Source of the DNA: Paracoccus alkenifer
GTDB lineage: Bacteria > Pseudomonadota > Alphaproteobacteria > Rhodobacterales > Rhodobacteraceae
NCBI RefSeq assembly: GCF_900108405.1
Contig: NZ_FNXG01000005.1
Span: 7,501 to 71,500 of the forward strand
Direction of reading: 5' to 3'
Length of the DNA stretch: 64,000 nucleotides
The notes beneath the pieces were generated by a model that saw only the letters and a list, made by a program, of their open reading frames with translations, ran no database searches and was not told the origin of the DNA. Shown here one piece after another: positions 47,414-58,746 of this stretch. A program made the translations under genes and the position numbers. Numbering within the stretch: position 1 is the stretch's first letter; each line of letters begins with the position of its first letter.

Positions 47414-47691
47414 GCGCGACCCTGCTTTCGACGGTGCTGGTCTTTTCGCAGGTCTGCCTCGCGGTGGCGCTGCTTCTGGCGGTGGGGCGGGTGGTTTACG
47501 GGCCGCGGGCGCAGGACCGGGTGCTGGGTCTCGATTCCGCCTATGTCTGCGCCATGCTGCTGCTGGTGGTCGCCGGAATGTATCACGGCACCGTCTATCA
47601 GTTCGAGGCCGCGCTGGTCATCGGCACGCTGGGCTTTGTCGCCACCACGGCGATGGGCAAGTTCCTGATGCGCGGCGAGGTGATCGAATGA
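47410..47691 (+). CDS. mrpF: Mrp antiporter subunit F
   Basis: A 93-residue three-helix membrane subunit. Family features are VGRVVYGPRAQDRVLGLDSAYVCAMLLLV and GTLGFVATTAMGKFLMRG. Both ends overlap neighbours by four bases, as in the rest of the operon. Confidence 0.94.
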   Translation: MSATLLSTVLVFSQVCLAVALLLAVGRVVYGPRAQDRVLGLDSAYVCAMLLLVVAGMYHGTVYQFEAALVIGTLGFVATTAMGKFLMRGEVIE

Positions 47692-48065
47692 ACCATCTCG
47701 ACCAGATCCACCCGGCAATCGCCGTGGTGATCGCCGCGTTCGTGCTGATCGGCACGGTGCTGACGCTGCTGGGCACCGTCGGGCTGCTGCGGCTGGGCAG
47801 TTTCTACGAACGGCTGCACGCGCCGACGCTGGGGGTCAGCTGGGGCACGGCGGGGATCCTGATCGGCTCGGTGCTGATGTATTCGACGCTGGGGTCGCGC
47901 CCGGTCATCCACGAGCTGTTTCTGGGCATCATGATGATGGTGACCGCGCCGGTCACGCTGATGGTGCTGGGCCGCGCCGCCCTGCACCGCGACCGGGCCG
48001 AAGGCCGCCCCCCCGCCGGCAGCGACGCCCCCGGCCACCCGCTGAAACGCGGCACCGAACGCTGA
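47688..48065 (+). CDS. mrpG: Mrp antiporter subunit G
   Basis: A 125-residue last subunit with three helices. LIGTVLTLLGTVGLLRLGSFYERLHAPTLGVSWGTAGILIGSVL and MMMVTAPVTLMVLGRAALHRDR are the MrpG hallmarks. The C-terminal tail is Pro/Gly-rich. It closes the operon; 180 bases later a single repeat arm separates it from the convergent cbbR. Confidence 0.94.
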   Translation: MNHLDQIHPAIAVVIAAFVLIGTVLTLLGTVGLLRLGSFYERLHAPTLGVSWGTAGILIGSVLMYSTLGSRPVIHELFLGIMMMVTAPVTLMVLGRAALHRDRAEGRPPAGSDAPGHPLKRGTER

Positions 48066-48245
48066 GCCGGGCACCGCCCGCCCATCTCTCGCATCCGGCT
48101 CTCCCGACGCCGCGCCCGCTTGCGGCGCCCGCGCGCCTGCATCGGCCGCGCGGCCTCTCGCGCCCGCTCGACCCCACTGACGAATCCGCCTCGCCTCACC
48201 CTGCGCACCCACGCGCCGACCTCTCGGCCCTGCGCCGGCCGATGA

Positions 48246-48269
48246 CTTCTTTCTGGCCCAAATACCCAT
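48246..48269 (+). repeat. Solitary arm of the paired-arm repeat, mrpG-cbbR gap
   Basis: CTTCTTTCTGG, three bases (CCC), AAATACCCAT: identical in plan to the right arms elsewhere, but no left arm is present in the preceding 180 bases. It may be a remnant after loss of its partner. Confidence 0.8.
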
Positions 48270-48304
48270 GCCGCAGGCAGGACGGGCCGCGCCCGGCCTT
48301 CCAC

Positions 48305-49255
48305 TTACGCCTCGGGCAGGAACCGCCCCTCGCGCGACAGGATGTCCTGCCAGACGATGGCGGCGGCGCCGATGGGGGGCATGTCCTCGCGGTGCAGCAG
48401 GAACCAGCGGCGGATGATCGGCAGGTCGGGGCGGCGCAGCGCCACCAGCCGCCGCGATTTCAGCTCGTCGGCGATGGTATGGGCGGAAATCAGCGCGATC
48501 CCCAGCCCGGCCATGACCGCCTGCTTGATCGTTTCATTTGAATCCATCTCGATGGCGGCATAGCTCTGCCCCTCGCCCAGCCGGTCCAGGAACCGCTGCG
48601 CCAGCAGCCGGGTGCCCGACCCCGGTTCGCGCAGGATCAGCGGCTCGGCCAGGATCGCCTGCGCCGGCACCTCGGCCAGCCCGGCCAGCGGATGCGCGGG
48701 GGGCGCGATCATCACATGCGGATGCGGGCCGATATCGGCGGCGGTGACGCGGGGCTCGCGCGGGGGGCGGCCGGTGATTGCCATGTCCACGGTGCCGTCG
48801 CGCAGCGCCGCCACCACCCAGTCGCGGTTGCCGACCCGCAGGACGATCTCGATCCCCGGCAGGGCGCGGCCCAGCCCTGCCACCAGCGCCGGCACGAAAT
48901 ACTTGGCGGTGGACACCACCGCCAGCACCACCCGCCCGGCGCGCCCCTGCTGCAACGCCTCGATGTCGCCCAGCGCCGCCCGCAGCGCCGCGTCGGCGCG
49001 GCGCGCACCCAGCAGCAGCGCCGCACCCGCCGGGGTGGGCTGGAACGCGTGGGCGCCGTCGCGAAACACCAGCGCCGCGCCTGCCGCGTCCTCAAGCACC
49101 CGCAGCTGGCTGTGGACCGCCGGCGCGGTCAGCCCCAGCGCCTGCGCGGCCCCGGTGATCGAGCGTGCCTGCACCACCGCGTCCAGCGCGCGCAGCTGCC
49201 GCAGGGTGATGGCCTCGAGCCGAGGATTCAATTTATTTGAACCGTTCTTTCCCAT
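48305..49255 (-). CDS. cbbR: LysR-type regulator of the cbb operon, CbbR
   Basis: A 316-residue LysR-family activator. The N-terminal winged-helix motif ([49 protein letters not shown]) precedes an inducer-binding domain (about 95-300) of PBP-2 fold. The AVHSQLR recognition helix and the ITGRPPREP segment are typical of CbbR. Divergence from cbbF is the standard arrangement, and it should activate cbb transcription in response to Calvin-cycle metabolites. The start at 49255 would put a T-N11-A palindrome within codons 5-10; a later start at TTG is possible. Confidence 0.9.
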   Translation of the reverse strand: MGKNGSNKLNPRLEAITLRQLRALDAVVQARSITGAAQALGLTAPAVHSQLRVLEDAAGAALVFRDGAHAFQPTPAGAALLLGARRADAALRAALGDIEALQQGRAGRVVLAVVSTAKYFVPALVAGLGRALPGIEIVLRVGNRDWVVAALRDGTVDMAITGRPPREPRVTAADIGPHPHVMIAPPAHPLAGLAEVPAQAILAEPLILREPGSGTRLLAQRFLDRLGEGQSYAAIEMDSNETIKQAVMAGLGIALISAHTIADELKSRRLVALRRPDLPIIRRWFLLHREDMPPIGAAAIVWQDILSREGRFLPEA

Positions 49256-49267
49256 TATTAAATTTAA
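49227..49267. promoter_or_regulatory. Candidate CbbR binding sites (T-N11-A palindromes)
   Basis: TTCAATTTATTTGAA (49227-49241) is a perfect inverted repeat of TTCAA with a five-base spacer and contains T-N11-A. A second AT-rich site, TTATTAAATTTAA (49255-49267), contains the palindrome TTAAATTTAA and fits TNA-N7-TNA, the reported CbbR half-site spacing. Both lie beside the divergent cbbR/cbbF starts in an otherwise GC-rich region. Confidence 0.55.
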
Positions 49268-49331
49268 CTATGCCCGCAACGCCCGCATGATCAATCCCGA
49301 AATCACGTCGATCCGGGGAGGAGAGCGGGCG

Positions 49332-50336
49332 ATGACAGCAGCCCAGGACATCGGTCTGGCCGATCTGGCCACGCAGCCCGAGGTGGCCGAGGTGATCCGC
49401 ACCCTTGCCCGCGTGGCCCGCGAGCTGTCGCGCCGCATCGCCCGCGGCGCGCTGGAGCGCCACGGCGCCACCGTCGGCGAAAACAGCGACGGCGACAGCC
49501 AGAAGGCGCTGGACCTGATCGCCGACCGCGCGGTGTTCGCGGCGCTGCAGGGCGCGCCGGTGCGCTGGTATGCCTCCGAGGAACGCGACGAGGTGGTGCC
49601 CCTGACCCCGGGCGCGCCGCTGGCGCTGGCGATCGACCCGCTGGACGGGTCCTCGAACATCGACGTCAACATGTCGATCGGCACCATCTTTTCCATCCTG
49701 CCCGCGCAGGACGATCCGCTGGCCTCGTTCCTGCGCCCGGGGCGCGAGCAGCTGGCGGCGGGCTATGTGATCTACGGGCCGCAGACCGCGCTGGTGCTGA
49801 CGCTGGGCCGCGGCACCGCGCTGTGGGTGCTGGACCCCGCGTCGGGGCGGTTCGAACCCGCCGGGCCGCTGGCGATCCCGCAGCGGTCGAACGAATTCGC
49901 GATCAACGTCTCGAACTATCGGCACTGGGCGCCGCCGGTGCGGGCCTATATCGACGATTGCCTGGCGGGGGAAACCGGGCCGCGCGACAAGAACTTCAAC
50001 ATGCGCTGGGTGGCCTCGCTGGTGGCGGAAACCCACCGCATCATCACCCGCGGCGGCATCTTCCTGTATCCGGCCGACGCGCGGCGCGGCTACGACCACG
50101 GCCGGCTGCGCCATGTCTACGAATGCGCACCCATCGCGCTGCTGGTGGAACAGGCGGGGGGTGCGGCCACCGACGGCTGCGACCCGATCCTCGACCTTGT
50201 GCCGCAGGCGCTGCACGAACGCACGCCGCTGGTTTTCGGCACCCCCGTCAAGGTGCATCGCGTCGCCGCCTATCACGACCTTCCGCACGAGGAAGTCGCC
50301 GCCCTTTTCGGCCAACGCGGCCTCTTCCGGCAGTAG
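49332..50336 (+). CDS. cbbF: Fructose-1,6-bisphosphatase (class I)
   Basis: A 334-residue class I FBPase; in the Calvin cycle it also often handles sedoheptulose bisphosphate in bacteria. [40 protein letters not shown] (metal- and phosphate-binding core), [32 protein letters not shown] and [13 protein letters not shown] are conserved. The start at ATG 49332 follows GGGGAGGAG; an earlier ATG at 49287 is possible. It heads the cbb operon, divergent from cbbR, with cbbP eight bases downstream. Confidence 0.95.
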   Translation: MTAAQDIGLADLATQPEVAEVIRTLARVARELSRRIARGALERHGATVGENSDGDSQKALDLIADRAVFAALQGAPVRWYASEERDEVVPLTPGAPLALAIDPLDGSSNIDVNMSIGTIFSILPAQDDPLASFLRPGREQLAAGYVIYGPQTALVLTLGRGTALWVLDPASGRFEPAGPLAIPQRSNEFAINVSNYRHWAPPVRAYIDDCLAGETGPRDKNFNMRWVASLVAETHRIITRGGIFLYPADARRGYDHGRLRHVYECAPIALLVEQAGGAATDGCDPILDLVPQALHERTPLVFGTPVKVHRVAAYHDLPHEEVAALFGQRGLFRQ

Positions 50337-50343
50337 GATTCCC

Positions 50344-51216
50344 ATGAGCAAGAAGCATCCCATCATCTCGGTCACCGGCAGTTCCGGCGCAGGCACCAGC
50401 ACCGTCAAGGCCACCTTCGACCAGATCTTCCGGCGCGAGGGCATCCGCGCCGTCTCGATCGAGGGCGACGCCTTCCACCGCTACGACCGCGCCGCGATGA
50501 AGGACGAGCTGGCGCGGCGCACCGCCGCCGGGGACAACACCTTCAGCCATTTTTCGATCGACGCCAACGAGCTGGAAAGGCTGGAGGACATCTTCCGCAT
50601 CTACGGCGAAACCGGCCGCGGCCAGACCCGCCACTATGTCCACGACGACCGCGAATCGGAACGCTGGGGCGCCCCGCCCGGCACCTTTACGCCCTGGGCC
50701 GATTTCAAGGACGGCAGCGACCTGCTGTTTTACGAAGGGCTGCACGGCGCGGTGAAAACCGCCGCCATCGACATCGCCCGGCACGCGGATCTGAAAATCG
50801 GGGTGGTGCCGGTCATCAACCTGGAATGGATCCAGAAAATCCACCGCGACAAGGCCAGCCGCGGCTATTCGACCGAGGCGGTGACCGACGTGATCCTGCG
50901 AAGGATGCACGATTATGTGCATGTGATCACGCCCCAGTTCACCCAGACCGACATCAATTTCCAGCGGGTGCCGGTGGTCGACACCTCGAACCCGTTCATC
51001 GCGCGCTGGATCCCGACCCCGGACGAAAGCCTTGTGGTGATCCGCTTTCGCAACCCTCGGGGGATCGATTTTCCCTATCTCACCCAGATGATCCAGGGGT
51101 CGTGGATGAGCCGGGCGAACTCGATCGTGATCCCCGGGCCGCGGATGGATCTGGCGATGCAGCTGATCCTGACGCCGATGGTCCAGCGCCTTGTCGAAAC
51201 CGCACGGAGGGCCTGA
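50344..51216 (+). CDS. cbbP: Phosphoribulokinase (class I)
   Basis: A 290-residue bacterial-type (short) PRK that phosphorylates ribulose 5-phosphate to the RuBisCO substrate. The P-loop GSSGAGTST is at 12-20, with IEGDAFHRYDRAAMKDE and FSHFSIDANEL for substrate binding, and LLFYEGLHGAV. The length and absence of the regulatory cysteine pair of plant PRK identify class I, allosterically controlled by NADH and AMP in relatives. A 15-bp tandem duplication covers its stop codon. Confidence 0.95.
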   Translation: MSKKHPIISVTGSSGAGTSTVKATFDQIFRREGIRAVSIEGDAFHRYDRAAMKDELARRTAAGDNTFSHFSIDANELERLEDIFRIYGETGRGQTRHYVHDDRESERWGAPPGTFTPWADFKDGSDLLFYEGLHGAVKTAAIDIARHADLKIGVVPVINLEWIQKIHRDKASRGYSTEAVTDVILRRMHDYVHVITPQFTQTDINFQRVPVVDTSNPFIARWIPTPDESLVVIRFRNPRGIDFPYLTQMIQGSWMSRANSIVIPGPRMDLAMQLILTPMVQRLVETARRA

Positions 51217-51231
51217 GCACGGAGTGCCTGA
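51202..51231 (+). repeat. 15-bp tandem duplication at the cbbP stop
   Basis: GCACGGAGGGCCTGA is immediately repeated as GCACGGAGTGCCTGA (14 of 15 identical). The first unit holds the cbbP TGA. The duplication also gives a second GGAG, followed by ATG 51235 and a 19-codon frame ending four bases before cbbA. Confidence 0.75.
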
Positions 51232-51298
51232 GCGATGAACGCCCCCCATCCCCGCCGGCCGTTCGCGGCCGCCCGCAATCCCGCCACGGAGTGACCTC

Positions 51299-53889
<2,591 letters not shown>

Positions 53890-53899
53890 GGAGGATCAG

Positions 53900-54289
53900 A
53901 TGCGCATCACCCAGGGCTGCTTCAGCTTTCTGCCCGACCTGACCGACGACGAGATCAGCGCCCAGGTCGAATACTGCCTTGCCCGCGACTGGGCCATCGG
54001 CGTCGAATACACCGACGAGCCGCACCCGCGGAACACGTTTTGGGAAATGTGGGGCAACCCCATGTTCGACCTGAAAGACGCCAAGGGCGTGATGATGGAA
54101 CTTGAGGACTGCCGCAAGGCCAACCCCGATAGCTATATCCGCATGAACGCCTTTGACAACACCCGCGGGCTGGAGACCGTGACGATGAGCTTTATCGTCC
54201 ATCGCCCGGCAGTCGAGCCGCGGATCATCATGCGCCGGACCGAGGTGGACGGGCGCTCGATCCGCTACACGCATGAGGTGGCGCGCTAG
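53900..54289 (+). CDS. cbbS: RuBisCO small subunit, form IC
   Basis: A 129-residue small subunit beginning MRITQGCFSFLPDLTDDEISAQVEYCL, with WAIGVEYTDEPHPRNTFWEMWGNPMF. The C-terminal extension (PAVEPRIIMRRTEVDGRSIRYTHEVAR) is the beta-hairpin that distinguishes red-type (IC/ID) small subunits and helps L8S8 assembly. AGGAGG is upstream. A strong hairpin follows its stop, between cbbS and cbbX. Confidence 0.97.
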   Translation: MRITQGCFSFLPDLTDDEISAQVEYCLARDWAIGVEYTDEPHPRNTFWEMWGNPMFDLKDAKGVMMELEDCRKANPDSYIRMNAFDNTRGLETVTMSFIVHRPAVEPRIIMRRTEVDGRSIRYTHEVAR

Positions 54290-54300
54290 GCGGCGCCGCA

Positions 54301-54353
54301 CCGGGGGCTTCGCGCCCCCGGACCCCCGCGGGATATTTTCAGACAGAAGATGG
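54301..54353 (+). repeat. Composite repeat between cbbS and cbbX
   Basis: CCGGGGGC-TTCGC-GCCCCCGG, then ACCCCCGCGGGATATTT, then TCAGACAGAAGATGG, ending eight bases before the cbbX ATG. Near-identical plan to 13368-13420. The 8-bp GC stem may shield cbbLS mRNA or partly terminate, and the element sets the cbbX translation start region. Confidence 0.75.
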
Positions 54354-54361
54354 AGCCAGGG

Positions 54362-55288
54362 ATGGACGAGGTTGCGCCTGTAAGCATCGACCTGCGGGCC
54401 GAGTATGAAGAGTCCGGCGTGCGCGAGGTTCTGGACGAGCTGGACCGCGAGCTGATCGGGCTGGCCCCGGTCAAGAGCCGCATCCGCGAGACCGCGGCGC
54501 TGCTGCTGGTCGACCGCGCCCGCGCCCGGCTGGGGCTGAGCCACGACACCCCCACCCTGCACATGAGCTTTACCGGCAACCCCGGCACCGGCAAGACCAC
54601 CGTCGCGCAGAAGATGGCCGGGCTGCTGCACCGGCTGGGCTATGTGCGCAAGGGCCATCTGGTCAGCGTCACCCGCGACGATCTGGTCGGGCAATATATC
54701 GGCCACACCGCCCCCAAGACCAAGGAGGTTCTGAAAAAAGCCATGGGCGGCGTCCTGTTCATCGACGAGGCTTATTACCTGTATAAACCCGACAACGAAC
54801 GCGATTATGGGCAAGAGGCGATCGAGATCCTGTTGCAGGTGATGGAAAACAACCGCGACGATCTGGTGGTGATCATGGCGGGCTATGCCGATCGCATGGA
54901 CCGGTTCTTTTCCGCCAACCCCGGGTTCCGGTCACGCATCGCCCATCACATCGATTTTCCCGACTATACCGACGGGGAACTGGGCCGCATCGCCGGCGCC
55001 ATGCTGGACGCGCAGGGCTATCGGCTGGACGCGGGCGCGCAGGCGGCGATGGCGGAATATGTCACCCTGCGCCGCGCGCAGCCGCATTTCGCCAATGCGC
55101 GGTCGATCCGCAATGCGCTGGACCGGGCGCGGCTGCGGCAGGCGAACCGGCTGTTTTCCCAGGCCAGCCCCGTGACGGCGGACGATCTGTGCATTATCAC
55201 TGCCCCCGACCTCAGGGCGAGCCGGGTGTTTTCCGGCGGGCTCGACCCCGAATCTGGCCGCAGCAAGGACGATGCCCATGGACTTTGA
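54362..55288 (+). CDS. cbbX: RuBisCO activase CbbX (AAA+)
   Basis: A 308-residue AAA+ ATPase that removes inhibitory sugar phosphates from red-type RuBisCO by pulling on the CbbL C-terminus. Walker A GNPGTGKT is at 72-79, Walker [12 protein letters not shown] follows, and sensor regions [32 protein letters not shown] and [11 protein letters not shown] are conserved. It needs RuBP for ring assembly in relatives. I start at ATG 54362; ATG 54350, in the repeat, would add four residues. Confidence 0.95.
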   Translation: MDEVAPVSIDLRAEYEESGVREVLDELDRELIGLAPVKSRIRETAALLLVDRARARLGLSHDTPTLHMSFTGNPGTGKTTVAQKMAGLLHRLGYVRKGHLVSVTRDDLVGQYIGHTAPKTKEVLKKAMGGVLFIDEAYYLYKPDNERDYGQEAIEILLQVMENNRDDLVVIMAGYADRMDRFFSANPGFRSRIAHHIDFPDYTDGELGRIAGAMLDAQGYRLDAGAQAAMAEYVTLRRAQPHFANARSIRNALDRARLRQANRLFSQASPVTADDLCIITAPDLRASRVFSGGLDPESGRSKDDAHGL

Positions 55289-55967
55289 CCGCTCGATCAA
55301 GATCGCCCCCTCGATCCTTTCAGCCGATTTCGCCGATTTCGGCCGCGAGATCCGCGCGGTCGAGGATCAGGGCGCCGACTGGGTGCATGTCGACGTGATG
55401 GACGGGCATTTCGTGCCGAACATCACCTTTGGCCCGCCCGCAGTCGCCGCGTTCCGCAAGCATGTGCGCACGGTGATGGACGTGCATCTGATGATCGCGC
55501 CGGTCGATCCCTATATCGACGCCTTTGCGCGCGCCGGCGCCGACATCATCACCGCCCATGTCGAGGCCGGGCCGCATATCCACCGCACCTTGCAGGCGAT
55601 CCGCGGCGCGGGCGCCAAGGCGGGCGTGGCGCTGAACCCCGGCACTCCGGCGGAATCGGTCGAACATCTGCTGGATCTGGCCGATCTGGTCTGCGTGATG
55701 ACGGTGAACCCCGGGTTCGGCGGGCAGAAATTCATCGACATGACCGACAAGGTGCGCCGCCTGCACGCCATGATCGGCGACCGCCCCGTGCATATCGAGA
55801 TCGACGGCGGCGTCGATCCGACCACCGCGCCCGGGTTGGCGCGGGCGGGGGCGGATGTGCTGGTCGCCGGCTCGGCGGTGTTCCGGGGCGGCTCGGTGTC
55901 GAACAGCGCGCCTTACGGCGAGAACATCGCCGCGATCAGGGCGGCGGCCCAAGCCGCGCTGGGATGA
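55278..55967 (+). CDS. cbbE: Ribulose-phosphate 3-epimerase
   Basis: A 229-residue TIM-barrel epimerase converting xylulose 5-phosphate to ribulose 5-phosphate. [31 protein letters not shown] (metal-binding His/Asp), [18 protein letters not shown] and [13 protein letters not shown] are diagnostic. The start at ATG 55278 has AAGGA eight bases upstream; ATG 55272 is only two bases from it. The first bases overlap the end of cbbX. Confidence 0.95.
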   Translation: MDFDRSIKIAPSILSADFADFGREIRAVEDQGADWVHVDVMDGHFVPNITFGPPAVAAFRKHVRTVMDVHLMIAPVDPYIDAFARAGADIITAHVEAGPHIHRTLQAIRGAGAKAGVALNPGTPAESVEHLLDLADLVCVMTVNPGFGGQKFIDMTDKVRRLHAMIGDRPVHIEIDGGVDPTTAPGLARAGADVLVAGSAVFRGGSVSNSAPYGENIAAIRAAAQAALG

Positions 55968-56662
55968 CCCTGCGGGCGATCATCTTTGACGTGGACGGCA
56001 CCTTGGCCGAGACCGAGGAGCTGCACCGCCGCGCCTTCAACGACTGCTTTGCCGCGCAGGGGCTGGGCTGGCACTGGGACCGGGACCGCTATCGCGAGCT
56101 GCTGCGCGTCACCGGCGGCAAGGAACGCATCGCCCGCGACCTGGCCGACCGCGGCATCGACCCCACCGCCCATGACATCCCCGCGCTGCACCGCGCCAAG
56201 ACCGCGCGCTATACCGCGCTGATGGCGGGCGGAGAGATCGCGCTGCGCCCGGGAATCGCGGCGCTGATCGATTCCGCCCGGGCGGGCGGGCTGCGGCTGG
56301 CCATAGCCACCACCACCAGCCGCCCCAATATCGACGCGCTGATCCGCGCCACCATGGGGCGCGACGCGGCCCAGGTGTTCGACGTGATCGCCGCGGGCGA
56401 CGAGGTGGCGGAAAAGAAACCCGCCCCCGACGTGTATCTGCTGGCGCTGCGGCGGCTGGGCCTGCAAGCCGCCGATGCCGTGGCGCTGGAAGATTCGCTG
56501 AACGGGCTGCTGTCGGCCCGGGCGGCGGGGTTGCGCTGCGTCGTGTCCCCTGCGACCTATACGCGGGGCGACGCGTTTCCGGACGACTGCCCGCTGGTCG
56601 AGGATTTCACCCATATCTCCACGCCCGGGGCGCTGGAGCTGCTGCTGAAAGAACCCGCATGA
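55964..56662 (+). CDS. cbbY: CbbY-type HAD phosphatase (xylulose-1,5-bisphosphate phosphatase)
   Basis: A 232-residue HAD hydrolase. The nucleophile motif IIFDVDGTLAETEELHRRAFN holds Asp9 and Asp11. A helical cap (about 15-85), IATTTSRPNIDAL and KKPAPDVYLLALRRLG with EDSLNG complete the four HAD motifs. In red-type systems CbbY dephosphorylates XuBP, a misfire product of RuBisCO, and works beside CbbX. Both ends overlap neighbours by four bases (ATGA). Confidence 0.93.
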   Translation: MTLRAIIFDVDGTLAETEELHRRAFNDCFAAQGLGWHWDRDRYRELLRVTGGKERIARDLADRGIDPTAHDIPALHRAKTARYTALMAGGEIALRPGIAALIDSARAGGLRLAIATTTSRPNIDALIRATMGRDAAQVFDVIAAGDEVAEKKPAPDVYLLALRRLGLQAADAVALEDSLNGLLSARAAGLRCVVSPATYTRGDAFPDDCPLVEDFTHISTPGALELLLKEPA

Positions 56663-57333
56663 TCCTGATTTTCGATCTGGACGGCACGCTGATCGACAGC
56701 GTTCCCGACATTCACAAGACCTCGAACGAGGTGCTGGCGGCCGAGGGGCTGGGGCCGCTGGACCTGCCCACGGTGCGCAGTTTCATCGGCCGCGGCGTCC
56801 CGCATCTGGTCGAGCGGCTGCTGGGCGCGCATGGCATCGCGGACCCCGCACGGGTGGCGCGGATGATTTCGGCCTTTGGGGCGCGCTACGAGGATGCGGT
56901 GGCGCTGACCCGCCCCTATGACGGCGCCCCCGAGGCGCTGGCGGCGCTGGCGGCGCAGGGGCATGTGCTGGGCATCTGCACCAACAAGCCGGTGGCCCCG
57001 GCGCGGGCGGTGCTGCGGCATCTGGGGCTGCTGGACCATTTCGCCGCGATCATCGGCGGCGACAGCGCCCCACAGCGCAAGCCCGACCCCGAACCCCTGC
57101 ATCTGGCCATCGCGGCCTGCGGCGGCGGGCCCGCGCTATACATCGGCGATAGCGAGGTCGACGCCACCTGCGCCGCCGCCGCCGGGGTGGCGATGATCCT
57201 GCACACCGAGGGCTATCGCCACTCTGCCCCCGAGGCGCTGCCGCATGTGGCGCTGTTTGACGATTTCGCGGCGCTGCCGGGGATCGTGGCCGAGCTGGCA
57301 TCCGACCGCGCGGGGCAACAGGCGCTGGCCTGA
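56659..57333 (+). CDS. cbbZ: Phosphoglycolate phosphatase (CbbZ/Gph)
   Basis: A 224-residue HAD enzyme starting MILIFDLDGTLIDSVPDIHK (Asp6, Asp8), with ICTNKPVAPARAVLRHLGLLDHFAAIIGGDSAPQRKPDPEPL and YIGDSEVDATCAAAAGV. It hydrolyses 2-phosphoglycolate produced by RuBisCO oxygenation. The four-base overlap with cbbY places it in the cbb operon; it closes the run before the sensor kinase gene. Confidence 0.93.
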   Translation: MILIFDLDGTLIDSVPDIHKTSNEVLAAEGLGPLDLPTVRSFIGRGVPHLVERLLGAHGIADPARVARMISAFGARYEDAVALTRPYDGAPEALAALAAQGHVLGICTNKPVAPARAVLRHLGLLDHFAAIIGGDSAPQRKPDPEPLHLAIAACGGGPALYIGDSEVDATCAAAAGVAMILHTEGYRHSAPEALPHVALFDDFAALPGIVAELASDRAGQQALA

Positions 57334-57360
57334 CGCAGGCCCCGCCCGCCCGCCTGTCGT

Positions 57361-57392
57361 CCGCCCCTGTTGCCACCCCCGCCCCTGTTGCC
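57361..57392 (+). repeat. Direct repeat upstream of the sensor kinase
   Basis: CCGCCCCTGTTGCC occurs at 57361-57374 and 57379-57392, an 18-base period, in the 90-base gap before the sensor kinase ATG. A weaker third match (CGCCTGTCGT) precedes them. Could be a regulator-binding array; not recognised. Confidence 0.5.
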
Positions 57393-57423
57393 GCACCCGC
57401 CCCGCGCGTGGCACAGTCGCGCC

Positions 57424-58746
57424 ATGTCGCTGACCGCTCGTATCGTGGTGCTGGTTCTGGCCGTGCAGCTGGCGCTGGTCGCGGCGCTGGGGGTGTTCTT
57501 GGCCGCCAATGCGCGCGAGGCCGTGGCGGCCGAGGTCGCGGCCTCGATGCGTTCGGCGCGCGAGCTGGTGCTGACCACGGTCGCCGCGCTGATCGACACC
57601 GTGCCGGGCGAGCAGCTGCCCGCAACGCTGGCCGAGCGGCTGGTCGAGCCGCGCCACGCCCGCATCCTGATCTATGACGCCGCCAGCGGGCGGATGGCCT
57701 CGCCCCGCAATGCGGCGCCGCGGCCCGACCCAGCGCCCGAATGGTTCACCCGCATGCTGGCGCCGCGGGTCCAGTCCACGCAGTTGCAGGTGGTGGAAAA
57801 CCGCACGATCCGCGGGCTGGCGATGATCTCGGGCGATCCGGCGGCGGAAATCGCCAAGGTCTGGGACGACGCGCGCACGCTTTTCGGGCTGCTGGCGCTG
57901 GCCGGGCTGGCGCAGCTGGCGCTGATCTGGGCGGCCCTGCGCGCGGGGTTGCGGCCGCTGTCGCGGGTCTCGGCGGTGCTGGACCGGCTGGCGGGGGGCG
58001 ACCTTGGCGCGCGGGCGGGGCGGGTGCGCACCCCCGATCTGGCGCCGCTGGCCGCCGATGTGGACCGGCTGGCGCAGGCGCTGACGGACGCGCAGGCCGA
58101 CCGCGCGCGGCTGTCGCGGCAGGTGGTGGGCCGCGGCGATCAGGAACGCGCCGCCATCGCCCGCGACCTGCACGACGAATACGGCCCCTGCCTGTTCGCG
58201 CTGCGGGTCGAGGCCGGGGCCATTCGCGACACCGCCCCCGACGACACCCACGGCGACACGATCCGCGACCACGCCGAAAACATCCTGACCATCGCCGACC
58301 AGATCCGGCAGGTGAACAGCGCGCTGCTGTCGGGGCTGCGGCCGATGGCGCTGGGGCAGCTGCCGCTGGCCATTGTGCTGTCGGACCTGTTCGACGATCT
58401 GGCGCTGCGCAACGACACGATCCGCTGGTTGCTTGACCTGCCCCAAGACCTGCCGGAACCGGACGAGGCCACCGCCCTGACGATCTACCGCATCCTGCAA
58501 GAGGGCACGACCAACGCCCTGCGCCACGCCGGCGCCACCAGCATCAGCGCCGCCGTCGCCCATGACCCGCAGGGCTGGACCGTGCGCCTGTCCGACGACG
58601 GGATTGGCCTGCGCGGCGCGGCCGAGGGCAACGGCCTGTCGGGGATGCGTGAACGCGTCGGCCTGCTGGGCGGCAGTTTCGACGTGCAGGACGGGGCGCG
58701 AGGTGTCACAATCCGCGCAACACTGCCGGACCAGACCGACCCATGA
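57424..58746 (+). CDS. NarX/FlhS-like sensor histidine kinase
   Basis: A 440-residue membrane sensor: helix 1 at about 7-28, a periplasmic domain (about 30-152), helix 2 at about 154-174, HAMP linker (175-228), then a HisKA_3 helix with His250 in RAAIARDLHDEYGPCLFALRVEAG and a compact ATPase domain (ILQEGTTNALRHA N box, LSDDGIGL G1 and EGNGLSGMRERVGLLGG G2). This layout matches Paracoccus FlhS/MoxY-type kinases for C1 oxidation as well as NarX. The signal is unknown. The stop overlaps the regulator start (ATGA). Confidence 0.88.
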   Translation: MSLTARIVVLVLAVQLALVAALGVFLAANAREAVAAEVAASMRSARELVLTTVAALIDTVPGEQLPATLAERLVEPRHARILIYDAASGRMASPRNAAPRPDPAPEWFTRMLAPRVQSTQLQVVENRTIRGLAMISGDPAAEIAKVWDDARTLFGLLALAGLAQLALIWAALRAGLRPLSRVSAVLDRLAGGDLGARAGRVRTPDLAPLAADVDRLAQALTDAQADRARLSRQVVGRGDQERAAIARDLHDEYGPCLFALRVEAGAIRDTAPDDTHGDTIRDHAENILTIADQIRQVNSALLSGLRPMALGQLPLAIVLSDLFDDLALRNDTIRWLLDLPQDLPEPDEATALTIYRILQEGTTNALRHAGATSISAAVAHDPQGWTVRLSDDGIGLRGAAEGNGLSGMRERVGLLGGSFDVQDGARGVTIRATLPDQTDP

